A stretch of 5,568 nt of DNA, from assembly GCA_011523485.1 (NCBI GenBank), contig WTGR01000745.1, forward strand, positions 1-5,568. Reading direction: 5' to 3'. The stretch is from Acidobacteriota bacterium (GTDB lineage: Bacteria; Acidobacteriota; Vicinamibacteria; Vicinamibacterales; UBA8438). Under the pieces are notes generated by a model. It did not search any database and was not told where the DNA came from. It saw only the letters and a program-made list of their open reading frames with translations. The translations under genes were made by a program, and so were the position numbers. Of the stretch, positions 1 through 5,568 are shown in pieces; within the stretch, counting starts at the first letter, position 1; every line of letters starts with the position of its first letter.

Positions 1-1701
1 GTACAGCTCGAAGCCGACGCGTCCGTCCTCGTTCTCGACCATGGCCACGAGCCCCAGGCTGTGGCGCGGCGTCTGCGCCACGTCGGTGACCAGGCTGCCG
101 ACCCGCTCGCGCGACCGCACGTGGGTATAGCTGGCCGTGAAGGCGAACGGCGGCTGCCGGAGCGTCCCCAGCAGCTCCACGCCGGCGTTCGTGGTCGGAT
201 GATCGAGATTGCGCAACGTGTAGGTCGAGCGTTCGACGTGCACCGGATCCACGATGCGCGACGCGAAGAACGTGGCGGTGTAAGCCGCCGGACCGTGGGT
301 GCGGGTGAGGTCGATCGAGACGCTGCGGCCACGCTCCGCCCGCAGCGGATGGGCCACCGTCAGACGGGTCAGCCCTGCCGCCTCGGTCTCTTCCGTGAGC
401 GGCGTCGGTCCGAAGAACCCGGTTCCCGCGGACAGGCGCGTGGACCAGTCGCCCGATCGCAGGAGGCCGGACACGCGGGGGCTGAGGAACCAGCCGTACT
501 CGCTGTGATGATCGAGCCGTCCGCTCATCGACAACGCGAGCCACGATCGCACGTCGAAATCGTCCTGCACGAATAGCCCGGGTGTGGTGAAGGCGTGGGC
601 GAACCGCGGGACGTCGGCGGGGCGATAGCCGTCGTGCTCGACCGCGGCACCGGCGACCCACGTATGCCGTCCCGCCGTCCGCCGCAGCGTGAGCTCGGCG
701 AAGCCGGTGTCGTGGCGATCTCGTTCGAGGGTTTCCCCGAACTGGTGATCGTGCAACTGGCGCGCGAGGGCGGCGCGCGCGGTCACGACCGAACGGCCGG
801 CCAGCGTCTGCCACAGGGCGCCGAGGTCATGGCGCCGCGTGTCGAGGGCTTCCCGGTAGGGTATTCCCGCGGTGGGGAGCACGCGGCCCGGAGCCGTGCC
901 GCCGGTGCGGGTCTCGCCGGTCGCGCCGGCTGTGAGAAACAGGGACCGGCCCTGTCCGTCGTCCCAGAAGAACCGCGGCCGCACGATCCCGCGGCCGTAG
1001 TGGGGCATGTCGGCCCACCCGTCGCCGTCGACGTCCGCGAGGTCCTGCCGGTGGCCGCCGCCGACCAGGGTCATGCCCCACGTGTCCGACAGCGGCGTCG
1101 ACAGCCACGCTACGCCGTCGGTGGCGCCCCGCGTCGACCGGTTGAAGAGGACCTCCCGCTCCGGCTCGTCGCCGGGCCGCCGCGAAAGCAGGTTGACGAC
1201 GCCGCCCATCGCGCCGGCCCCGTGCAACGCGGACGCCACACCCTTGATGACTTCCACCTGTCCGAGGTCCATCGGCGGGATCTGAAGCAGTCCCAGGCCG
1301 CCCGGCTGGCTGCCGTAGAGCGGCAACCCGTCCGAGAGGATGCGCGTGTAGCGGCCCCGCATGCCCTGGATCCGGACGCTCGCGGCGCCGAGGGACGGCG
1401 AGGTGGCCTGCACCCGCATGCCGCCCATCTCGTTCAGCATCATGACGATGTCGCCGGGCGTCATGAGCATCTTCTCCTCGATCTCTTCCCGATCGAGGGC
1501 TTCGACCCGCAGCGGCTGGTCCTCGATGCGGCGGCCGGAGCGGGTGCTGGCGACCACCGTGACCTCCTCCTCGATGGTCAGCTCCGGTTCGTCGACCTGA
1601 TCCGGCTCCTGCCCGGCGGCGCCAGCCGGCAGCGCCGTGAGCAGCACGACCAGAGCAATGCCGAGCGGCGATCGGAAACCAAGGCGAGGGTCCCGGTTCA
1701 T
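1..1701 (-). CDS. TonB-dependent outer-membrane receptor, N-terminal 567 residues (3' end beyond the window)
   Basis: Energised by TonB-ExbBD, this family imports ferric chelates, cobalamin or other scarce ligands through an outer-membrane barrel. The reading frame is open from an ATG at 1701 to the left edge with no stop. Residues 1-30 form a signal peptide: basic start, then a hydrophobic core around GIALVVLLTALPAGAAG. A TonB-box-like stretch EEEVTVVAST lies at 44-53. The plug domain (about 54-175) shows the family pattern: RIQGMRGRYTRILSDGLPLYG at 110-130 and QVEVIKGVASALHGAGAMGG at 148-167, ending in VVNLLSRRP. Barrel strands follow. Family members usually run 600-800 residues, so roughly the last 100-200 are missing. 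No strong Shine-Dalgarno precedes the ATG, but the signal peptide fits this start. A DxDxDGxxD loop (D223, D225, D227, D231) sits early in the barrel. It lies 222 bases downstream of the cupin gene on the same strand. The ligand cannot be told from sequence; the Fur-controlled neighbours favour an iron chelate. Confidence 0.93.
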   Translation of the reverse strand, partial: MNRDPRLGFRSPLGIALVVLLTALPAGAAGQEPDQVDEPELTIEEEVTVVASTRSGRRIEDQPLRVEALDREEIEEKMLMTPGDIVMMLNEMGGMRVQATSPSLGAASVRIQGMRGRYTRILSDGLPLYGSQPGGLGLLQIPPMDLGQVEVIKGVASALHGAGAMGGVVNLLSRRPGDEPEREVLFNRSTRGATDGVAWLSTPLSDTWGMTLVGGGHRQDLADVDGDGWADMPHYGRGIVRPRFFWDDGQGRSLFLTAGATGETRTGGTAPGRVLPTAGIPYREALDTRRHDLGALWQTLAGRSVVTARAALARQLHDHQFGETLERDRHDTGFAELTLRRTAGRHTWVAGAAVEHDGYRPADVPRFAHAFTTPGLFVQDDFDVRSWLALSMSGRLDHHSEYGWFLSPRVSGLLRSGDWSTRLSAGTGFFGPTPLTEETEAAGLTRLTVAHPLRAERGRSVSIDLTRTHGPAAYTATFFASRIVDPVHVERSTYTLRNLDHPTTNAGVELLGTLRQPPFAFTASYTHVRSRERVGSLVTDVAQTPRHSLGLVAMVENEDGRVGFELY

Positions 1702-1923
1702 CGTCTGCGCGGAGTCGGTTCCGGGGCGGAGGAAAGTCGGAGCTCGCGCGGCCTTGCGGTTGCGTTGGGAGTCTGCTGGCGCGAATCCTGCGGCGCAGAT
1801 TTCTTGGCTCGCGTTCAAGCCCCTTCCGCATCGAGTATACGGGGGAATCGGGCTCGCAGCGCCCGGCCGTCCGGCTGGTCGCCGTGGGGCGGCAGCGAGA
1901 CACGCGTCGAGGGTGCCGGCGGG
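1702..1923 (-). promoter_or_regulatory. 222-base leader of the receptor gene; weak promoter candidate
   Basis: This is the gap between the cupin stop and the receptor start. I see no convincing gene in it. On the minus strand a TATACT hexamer at 1834-1839 resembles a -10 box (5 of 6), but 17 bases upstream there is only GCGCTG, a poor -35. No Fur-like palindrome and no hairpin with a T-run are visible. The receptor may be read through from the cupin gene, or may have its own weak or activator-dependent promoter here. Confidence 0.25.
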
Positions 1924-3138
1924 TCAGCCGCGAGGCCGCCGCTGGAGAACTCCCTCTCTGAGCAGTCGCGCCACCAGGGTCAGCTTTCCCTCGGCGTCCA
2001 GGCAGTCGGGCAGGTCCTCGACGGCGAACTCGTCAACCGTCGTGGCGAACTGCAGCGCCGGCCACGCGCCGACCGGGAGCCTGAGCTCGCGGCCGCAGTA
2101 GCGGAGGAGGCACGTCTCGCCCTCGGTCGCCGCTTCGGTGAGCAGCCCGACGCGGCGTCCCACCCGCGAGCCGGGCGCCAGCGGGTCCGTGCACAGCCGC
2201 TGGCCGAGCAGGTCGGTGAACAGCGGTACGTCGGTGGCCAGGACCTCGTCGGTGAAGCGGCGCCATACGACGTCCGGGTCGAACCGCGACTGCACGAGCG
2301 CCAGCTTCTCGCCGAACAGACGTTCCCGCTCCGCCGCGGGGAAGCCCTCGCGAGCGAAGTCGCGGGGGAGGTTCCGGCGCAGCGATTCCTCCCCGAGCGC
2401 CGCCGCGGTGACGCTCTCGACGAGGAACTCGGCCCATGTGAACGCGGTGAGCCCGAGCGTGACGTGCAGCGACGTCCGATCCGTCGACCGGGCCGAGTGC
2501 ATCAGGCCGCGGGGCAGGTAGACGGCGCTGCCCGGACCCAGCTCGAACTCGTCGCTGACGTCGCCGGGAGACGTGCCGGGTTCGAAGCGCTGGCCCTTGA
2601 GCGGCAGGCGTACCTTCGTGTCGTAGATCGACCAGCGCTTCGTGCCGCTGATCTGCAGTACGAAGACGTCGTGGGTGTCCCAGTGCGGAGCGAATCCCTG
2701 CGCGTCGGGCGGCGTGAGATACACGTTGGTCTGGACCCGCGACGAGAAGCGCCGCCCGAGCGCGACGCACAGCCGCGCCAACGCCGGCACACGCGTATGG
2801 AGCTGGTTGAAGACGACGGTCGCGCCGTCGTCGAAGTGCCTCGCGACCTCCAGCGGCTGAACCCGGCCGGCGTCGTTCGCGTACTCGCGCGACGCGACGT
2901 TGCCGTCGCCCCGGACCAGCTTGATGTCGCGGTGACCGGCGGCATGGGTGCCCAGCACGGTGTCGAGGTCGGTCACCGAGAGCAGCTCGGCGTAGTACGC
3001 GGGCGCCTGACGCCGGACGTGAAGGAGGCGTTGCTCGTAGTAGTCGCGTTCGAACTCCGCGGTCGGCAGCGGATCGATGAGCCAGGCGTACCAGTCGCGG
3101 TCGGCCGCCGGTCCCGGCTTGGAGTGGTCCGTCGTCAT
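1924..3138 (-). CDS. Cupin/JmjC-type protein hydroxylase (ribosomal-oxygenase-like, 2-oxoglutarate/Fe(II) dependent)
   Basis: The 404-residue protein looks like the cupin_4/JmjC group that includes YcfD/RoxA, MINA53 and NO66. Those enzymes use Fe(II), O2 and 2-oxoglutarate to hydroxylate protein side chains, classically Arg or His of ribosomal proteins. The metal triad is visible: H152 and D154 in PHWDTHDVFVLQISGTKRW, and H214 in YLPRGLMHSA. K167 in the GTKRW turn is the likely 2-oxoglutarate ligand. An N-terminal segment (1-100) precedes the double-stranded beta-helix core (about 105-235). The C-terminal part (about 290-400) ends in a winged-helix-like pattern, FAVEDLPDCLDAEGKLTLVARLLREGVL, typical of this group. 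There is no signal peptide, so it should be cytosolic. The ATG at 3138 is preceded by GGAG (3146-3149) with seven bases between. It is divergent from the Fur-controlled gene at 3281 and upstream of the receptor. The substrate is unknown; a housekeeping ribosomal target and a local target are both possible. Confidence 0.87.
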   Translation of the reverse strand: MTTDHSKPGPAADRDWYAWLIDPLPTAEFERDYYEQRLLHVRRQAPAYYAELLSVTDLDTVLGTHAAGHRDIKLVRGDGNVASREYANDAGRVQPLEVARHFDDGATVVFNQLHTRVPALARLCVALGRRFSSRVQTNVYLTPPDAQGFAPHWDTHDVFVLQISGTKRWSIYDTKVRLPLKGQRFEPGTSPGDVSDEFELGPGSAVYLPRGLMHSARSTDRTSLHVTLGLTAFTWAEFLVESVTAAALGEESLRRNLPRDFAREGFPAAERERLFGEKLALVQSRFDPDVVWRRFTDEVLATDVPLFTDLLGQRLCTDPLAPGSRVGRRVGLLTEAATEGETCLLRYCGRELRLPVGAWPALQFATTVDEFAVEDLPDCLDAEGKLTLVARLLREGVLQRRPRG

Positions 3139-3210
3139 GTGATTGCTCCGGGCGGATGCGACCGCTGGCGCTTCGTTCTCGCGCGCTGGTTCCGGGAGTC
3201 GCGTTGCAGA

Positions 3211-3239
3211 TTGACAACCAGGGTGCGTGCTACTAGGAT
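3211..3239 (+). promoter_or_regulatory. Sigma-70-type promoter for the lipoprotein-reductase operon
   Basis: A perfect TTGACA (-35) lies at 3211-3216. After exactly 17 bases, TAGGAT (-10, 4 of 6) lies at 3234-3239. Transcription would start near 3245-3247, inside the Fur-like box, giving a leader of about 35 bases before the ATG at 3281. The region is locally AT-rich compared with its surroundings. Seen directly; strength and start site are inferred. Confidence 0.72.
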
Positions 3240-3241
3240 AC

Positions 3242-3261
3242 TGAGACTCGTTATCATTATC
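3242..3261 (+). promoter_or_regulatory. Fur box (iron-responsive operator)
   Basis: The stretch TGAGACTCGTTATCA at 3242-3256 matches the 7-1-7 Fur palindrome TGATAATNATTATCA at 11 of 14 informative positions. The overlapping 19-mer at 3243-3261 matches the classical GATAATGATAATCATTATC at 14 of 19, with a perfect right half ATCATTATC. On the minus strand it reads as the hexamer run GATAAT-GATAAC followed by inverted AGTCTC. It lies directly after the -10 box and covers the expected start of transcription, the usual place for repression by Fe-Fur. A related regulator of the Fur family (Zur, Mur) cannot be excluded, but the GATAAT hexamers favour Fur. It could also influence the divergent cupin gene. 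Confidence 0.8.
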
Positions 3262-3269
3262 TTAGCCTC

Positions 3270-3277
3270 AGGAGAGG
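3270..3277 (+). promoter_or_regulatory. Strong ribosome binding site fixing the lipoprotein start
   Basis: AGGAGAGG at 3270-3277 is a near-ideal Shine-Dalgarno; counted from its AGGAG core, six bases separate it from the ATG at 3281. It settles the start even though this puts 31 residues ahead of the twin arginines, and no other plausible start codon is seen between the ATG and that motif. Confidence 0.8.
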
Positions 3278-3280
3278 ATC

Positions 3281-3592
3281 ATGAGCAGTCCGGACAACCC
3301 GAAGCCCGCCGACAACCGCCCGGGATCCCCGACGCCGCTGACGGACGATGACATCACCACCGTCGCTGTCGATCGCCGCTCGTTCTTCTCGCGCGCGGTC
3401 GCGGCCGGCTCGATCGTGGCGGCTGCCGCGTTGAGCGCGGCCTGCCCGGGCGGAACCGACTCGGACGGAGGTGGCGACGCCGGCGCGCAGGCCACCGATT
3501 CCGATCAGGCCAACGACTCCGATCAGGCCGCCGATTCCGATCAGGCCGCCGATTCCGATCAGGCCGCCGATTCCGACGGCTCCCAGCAGTAG
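3281..3592 (+). CDS. Small Asp-rich Tat lipoprotein with hexapeptide repeats, Fur-controlled, unknown function
   Basis: I do not recognise this 103-residue protein as a named family. Residues 1-30 are a long, Pro- and Asp-rich hydrophilic leader. D31-R32-R33-S34-F35-F36 matches the twin-arginine signal core. A hydrophobic stretch AVAAGSIVAAAALSAAC (39-55) ends in a lipobox with C55, the only cysteine. The predicted mature part is 49 residues (55-103) with 13 Asp and no Lys, Arg, His or Glu, so net charge is about -13. Residues 71-99 are repeats of the type ADSDQA. It should be anchored by lipid to the periplasmic side of a membrane after Tat export. It is the first gene behind the Fur-box promoter and lies 48 bases before the PepSY-TM reductase gene, almost certainly one transcript. 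Roles that fit are metal binding or buffering, or a flexible spacer or dock for the reductase; none is shown by sequence. Tat use could mean a modification or partner acquired in the cytoplasm. Confidence 0.83.
   Translation: MSSPDNPKPADNRPGSPTPLTDDDITTVAVDRRSFFSRAVAAGSIVAAAALSAACPGGTDSDGGGDAGAQATDSDQANDSDQAADSDQAADSDQAADSDGSQQ
3491..3580 (+). repeat. 18-base in-frame tandem repeat, four full units plus a partial fifth
   Basis: Units start at 3491, 3509, 3527, 3545 and 3563, with consensus GCCGCCGATTCCGATCAG. Units three and four are identical, unit one differs by one base and unit two by three. The fifth matches for its first 14 bases (3563-3576) and then diverges to encode DGSQQ and the stop. 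Each unit encodes A-(A/T/N)-D-S-D-Q, and each full unit has a GATC site at 18-base spacing (3503, 3521, 3539, 3557). Near identity, including silent positions, points to recent expansion by slippage or unequal exchange. A change of one unit would keep the frame. Confidence 0.93.
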
Positions 3593-3640
3593 GGAGCGCT
3601 CTCGACGCCGTACGGGGTTGCGCCCCAGGAGCGGCCGGAC

Positions 3641-4789
3641 ATGTCCCTGCGCAGGGCGATATTCTGGGTGCATCTGGCGGTGGGCGTCGCCGCCTCCGTC
3701 GTGATCCTCATGCTGGCGGTGACCGGCGTGATCCTCACCTACGAGGCGCAGCTCGACCGGTGGGCGCTGCGCGGGTATCGCGCCGATCCCCCGGGGCCCG
3801 GCGTCGCTCCGCTCGGGGTCGACGAGTTGATCGCGCGCGTCGTCACCCGCGAGCACCCCGCCGGTCTCGTCGCGTCCGTGGCCCTGCAACGGGATCCCCG
3901 CGAGCCGGCGGTCGTCGAGCTCGACGACGGGGCCACCTTCCATGTGGACCGCTTCACGGGCGAGTCGCTGGGCGACGGCGATACGCGAACGCGACGCTTT
4001 CTCCGAAGCGTCCTGTACTGGCACCGGTGGTTCGCCCTGGAAGGGGAGCAGCGGATCATCGGCCGGACCATCGTGGCGACCTCCAACCTGGGGTTCCTGT
4101 TTCTGCTCGTCAGCGGGATCTACCTCTGGTGGCCGCCGGCGGGAAGTCGGGCCGCCTGGAGGAACGCACTGTGGTTTCGCGGCGGCCTCGGCGGGCGGGC
4201 GCGCGATTTCAACTGGCACAACGTGATCGGCTTCTGGTCGGCCGTGCCGCTCGCCGTCATCGTCTTCAGCGGCGCCACGATCTCGTATCAATGGGCCGCC
4301 GACGTCGTCCACCGGCTCGCGGGCGACACGCCGCCGTTTCAGGCGGCGCCGCGACCGTGGGAGTCGGCCGCGCAGGACGACCCGCCCGTTGCTTCGGACC
4401 ACGCGTTCCCGCTGATCGAGCTGCAGGCGCTGGCCACGAAGGCCGGCGCCGAGACGCCCGACTGGCGGACGCTCACGATCGACCTTCCCGCCTCGGTTCA
4501 CGAGCCCGTCGTGGTCGCCGTCGACCGCGGGACGGGCCGGCAGCCGTCGAGGAGCGAGGACCTGCTGTTCGACCGGGCCACCGGCGAGCTGGTCGCACGC
4601 GCCGGCTATCCGACCTTCAGCCGCGGCTTCAAGATCCGCCGCTGGTTGCGGTTCGCGCACACCGGCGAGGTGTACGGCGTGATCGGCCAGTCGATCGCCG
4701 GCATCGCATCCCTGGGCGTCGCCGTCATGGTGTGGACCGGCCTCGCGATGAGCTGGCGCCGTTTCTTCGGCTCCGCCGGCCGGACGTAA
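3641..4789 (+). CDS. PepSY-associated TM protein, probable ferric-chelate (ferrisiderophore) reductase of the PiuB/FsrB/FoxB type
   Basis: The family reduces ferric siderophores at the inner membrane; FoxB of Pseudomonas is a heme-containing member. This 382-residue protein has the family layout of four membrane helices: about 10-34, 143-164, 194-215 and 346-370. Each of the last three follows a histidine motif: YWHRWFALEG (H128), FNWHNVIGFW (H193) and FAHTGEVYG (H340). H11 opens helix one. These histidines are the candidate heme ligands. Periplasmic PepSY-like segments lie between helices one and two (about 58-115, ending VDRFTGESLG) and between three and four (about 255-320, ending FDRATGELV). 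TG motifs close helices one and four (AVTGVILTYE, VWTGLAMSWRR). AGGAG at 3627-3631 precedes the ATG by nine bases. It follows the Fur-controlled lipoprotein gene by 48 bases with no terminator between, so both should be induced by iron shortage. Family call is firm; the exact substrate is inferred. Confidence 0.88.
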   Translation: MSLRRAIFWVHLAVGVAASVVILMLAVTGVILTYEAQLDRWALRGYRADPPGPGVAPLGVDELIARVVTREHPAGLVASVALQRDPREPAVVELDDGATFHVDRFTGESLGDGDTRTRRFLRSVLYWHRWFALEGEQRIIGRTIVATSNLGFLFLLVSGIYLWWPPAGSRAAWRNALWFRGGLGGRARDFNWHNVIGFWSAVPLAVIVFSGATISYQWAADVVHRLAGDTPPFQAAPRPWESAAQDDPPVASDHAFPLIELQALATKAGAETPDWRTLTIDLPASVHEPVVVAVDRGTGRQPSRSEDLLFDRATGELVARAGYPTFSRGFKIRRWLRFAHTGEVYGVIGQSIAGIASLGVAVMVWTGLAMSWRRFFGSAGRT

Positions 4790-4801
4790 CGCCGATGCGC
4801 G

Positions 4802-4825
4802 CGGGGCGGCGCCCGGACGCCCCCG
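4802..4825. terminator. Possible shared hairpin in the convergent gap
   Basis: The 40 bases between the two stop codons contain GGGGCG (4803-4808) and CGCCCC (4818-4823), able to pair as a six-base GC stem around a nine-base loop. One more C-G pair (4802 with 4825) is possible across a bulge. There is no T-run on either side, so intrinsic termination is uncertain; in such GC-rich DNA a stem this short can occur by chance. Confidence 0.3.
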
Positions 4826-4829
4826 AGCC

Positions 4830-5568
4830 TCAGCGCCAGTGATTCGGAGCTCCCTCGCCATCCGCCCAGAGCATCCCTTCGGCCCGCGCCAGCAGCTCGC
4901 GCAGGCCGGTACGGCGGAGCGCGGACACCGCGACGCCGCCGTGCCGGCGCGCCGTCGCGTCGCCCTCGCCGTCCGGCATTCTGTCGATCTGGTTGAAGAC
5001 GAGAAGCTCCGGCGCCTCGATGCCGATGTCGTGCAGGACGCGTCGGACGGCCTCGATGCGCCGCTCGCAGTCGGGCGTCGCAACGTCGACCACGTGGAGG
5101 AGCAGCGACGCGTCGGCCAGCTCCTCGAGGGTGGCGCGAAAGGCGGTGACGAGGTCCGCGGGCAGGTCGCGGATGAACCCCACGGTGTCGGTGACGATGA
5201 CCTCGCGTTCGCGCGGGAACCGCAGGCGCCGCGAGGTGGGGTCGAGGGTCGCGAACATCTGGTCGGCGACGTGCACCTCGGTGCGCGTCAGCGCCCGCAG
5301 CAGCGTACTCTTGCCCGCGTTCGTATAGCCGACGATGGACAGCACCGGCACCGCGCGGCGCCCCCGCCGCTGCCGCCGGTTCTCGCGCTGCGCGGCCAGC
5401 TTCTTCAACTCGCGTTCGAGCCGCGTGACCCGATCCCGGGTGCGCCGGCGGTCGACCTCGAGCTGCGTCTCGCCGGGTCCGCGCCCGCCGATGCCGCCGG
5501 CGAGTCGCGACAACGAGACCTCGGCGCGCTGCGCGAGCCGCGGCAGCAGGTACTTGAGCTGCGCCAGC
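4830..5568 (-). CDS. hflX: GTPase HflX, C-terminal 245 residues (5' end beyond the window)
   Basis: HflX is a ribosome-binding GTPase that splits or rescues stalled ribosomes, notably in heat stress. The frame runs in from the right edge (first whole codon at 5567) to TGA at 4830-4832. Visible residues 1-70 are the end of the HflX-specific domain, with the signature GGIGGRGPGETQLEVDRR at 24-41 and a basic coiled helix RDRVTRLERELKKLAAQREN. The G domain follows: G1 GYTNAGKST (80-88), G2 region ATLDPTSR (106-113), G3 DTVGF (127-131), G4 NQID (192-195) and G5 SAL (215-217). G4 has Gln where NKxD is usual. A TTG at 5513 is an internal Leu codon, not the start, since the conserved frame continues upstream. 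Compared with about 430 residues in Escherichia coli, some 180 N-terminal residues are outside the window. It converges on the PepSY gene and is probably not part of the iron locus. Confidence 0.95.
   Translation of the reverse strand, partial: LAQLKYLLPRLAQRAEVSLSRLAGGIGGRGPGETQLEVDRRRTRDRVTRLERELKKLAAQRENRRQRRGRRAVPVLSIVGYTNAGKSTLLRALTRTEVHVADQMFATLDPTSRRLRFPREREVIVTDTVGFIRDLPADLVTAFRATLEELADASLLLHVVDVATPDCERRIEAVRRVLHDIGIEAPELLVFNQIDRMPDGEGDATARRHGGVAVSALRRTGLRELLARAEGMLWADGEGAPNHWR

Noticed and set aside
827..1903. 358-residue minus-strand frame overlapping the receptor gene
   Set aside because: The receptor frame on the same strand has a signal peptide and plug motifs, whereas this one is an Arg-rich shadow with no recognisable features.
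2033..3217. 394-residue minus-strand frame overlapping the cupin gene
   Set aside because: It is out of frame with the HxD...H cupin protein and has shadow composition.
3139..3280. Minus-strand promoter for the cupin gene in the divergent region
   Set aside because: Hexamers such as TTGTCA and TATCCT occur, but no pair has acceptable spacing, so I could not place one.
595..3351. 918-residue open frame on the plus strand across receptor and cupin genes
   Set aside because: It is Arg/Ala/Gly/Pro-rich with no domain, and it runs antisense to two clearly recognised genes and through the promoter and Fur box. It is a product of high GC content.
3491..3580. Tandem repeat considered as a CRISPR array or iteron cluster
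   Set aside because: Units are adjacent without spacers, in frame inside a coding gene and encode a regular peptide, so a coding repeat explains them fully.
3593..3640. Terminator or small gene between lipoprotein and reductase genes
   Set aside because: No hairpin with a T-run and no open frame with its own start is visible. The only signal is the reductase ribosome binding site.
3257..5083. 608-residue open frame on the minus strand opposite the lipoprotein and reductase genes
   Set aside because: It shows low-complexity composition, including an IGIGGL run that is only the reverse of the 18-base repeat. It also overlaps the HflX coding region in another frame.

Overview
The window is GC-rich DNA with long shadow open frames on both strands. 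It reads as the chromosome of a diderm bacterium: it has a TonB-dependent outer-membrane receptor, a twin-arginine lipoprotein signal and a Fur-type iron box. The receptor style and base composition remind me of Acidobacteriota (Vicinamibacteria-like). That placement is an impression from the sequence, not a phylogenetic result.

Layout. Positions 1-1701 (minus) hold the N-terminal 567 residues of a TonB-dependent receptor, cut by the left edge. A 222-base gap follows, then a complete cupin/JmjC-type protein oxygenase on the same strand (1924-3138). Next is a 142-base divergent intergenic region (3139-3280). It carries a good sigma-70-type promoter pointing right (perfect TTGACA, 17-base spacer, TAGGAT) and a strong Fur-like box just downstream of the -10. 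The promoter drives a 103-residue predicted Tat lipoprotein (3281-3592), whose mature part is almost only Ala, Asp, Ser, Gln and Gly and is built from an 18-base tandem repeat. After 48 bases comes a four-helix PepSY-TM membrane protein (3641-4789) of the PiuB/FsrB/FoxB type. The right end holds the C-terminal 245 residues of the ribosome-associated GTPase HflX on the minus strand (4830-5567), converging on the PepSY gene across 40 bases.

How the genes may work together. The receptor would bring a ferric chelate or other metal complex across the outer membrane. The PepSY-TM protein would reduce it at the inner membrane. The Asp-rich lipoprotein, made from the same iron-responsive transcript, could hold the released metal or dock partners in the periplasm. 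The cupin protein is a likely 2-oxoglutarate/Fe(II) protein hydroxylase of unknown substrate. Its position across the Fur-controlled intergenic region raises the possibility, inferred only, that it modifies the Asp repeat protein. HflX is a general translation-stress gene and probably marks the edge of the accessory iron locus.

The most unusual item is the small, repeat-built, net charge about -13 Tat lipoprotein under what looks like direct Fur control next to a reductase. I do not recognise it as a described family.
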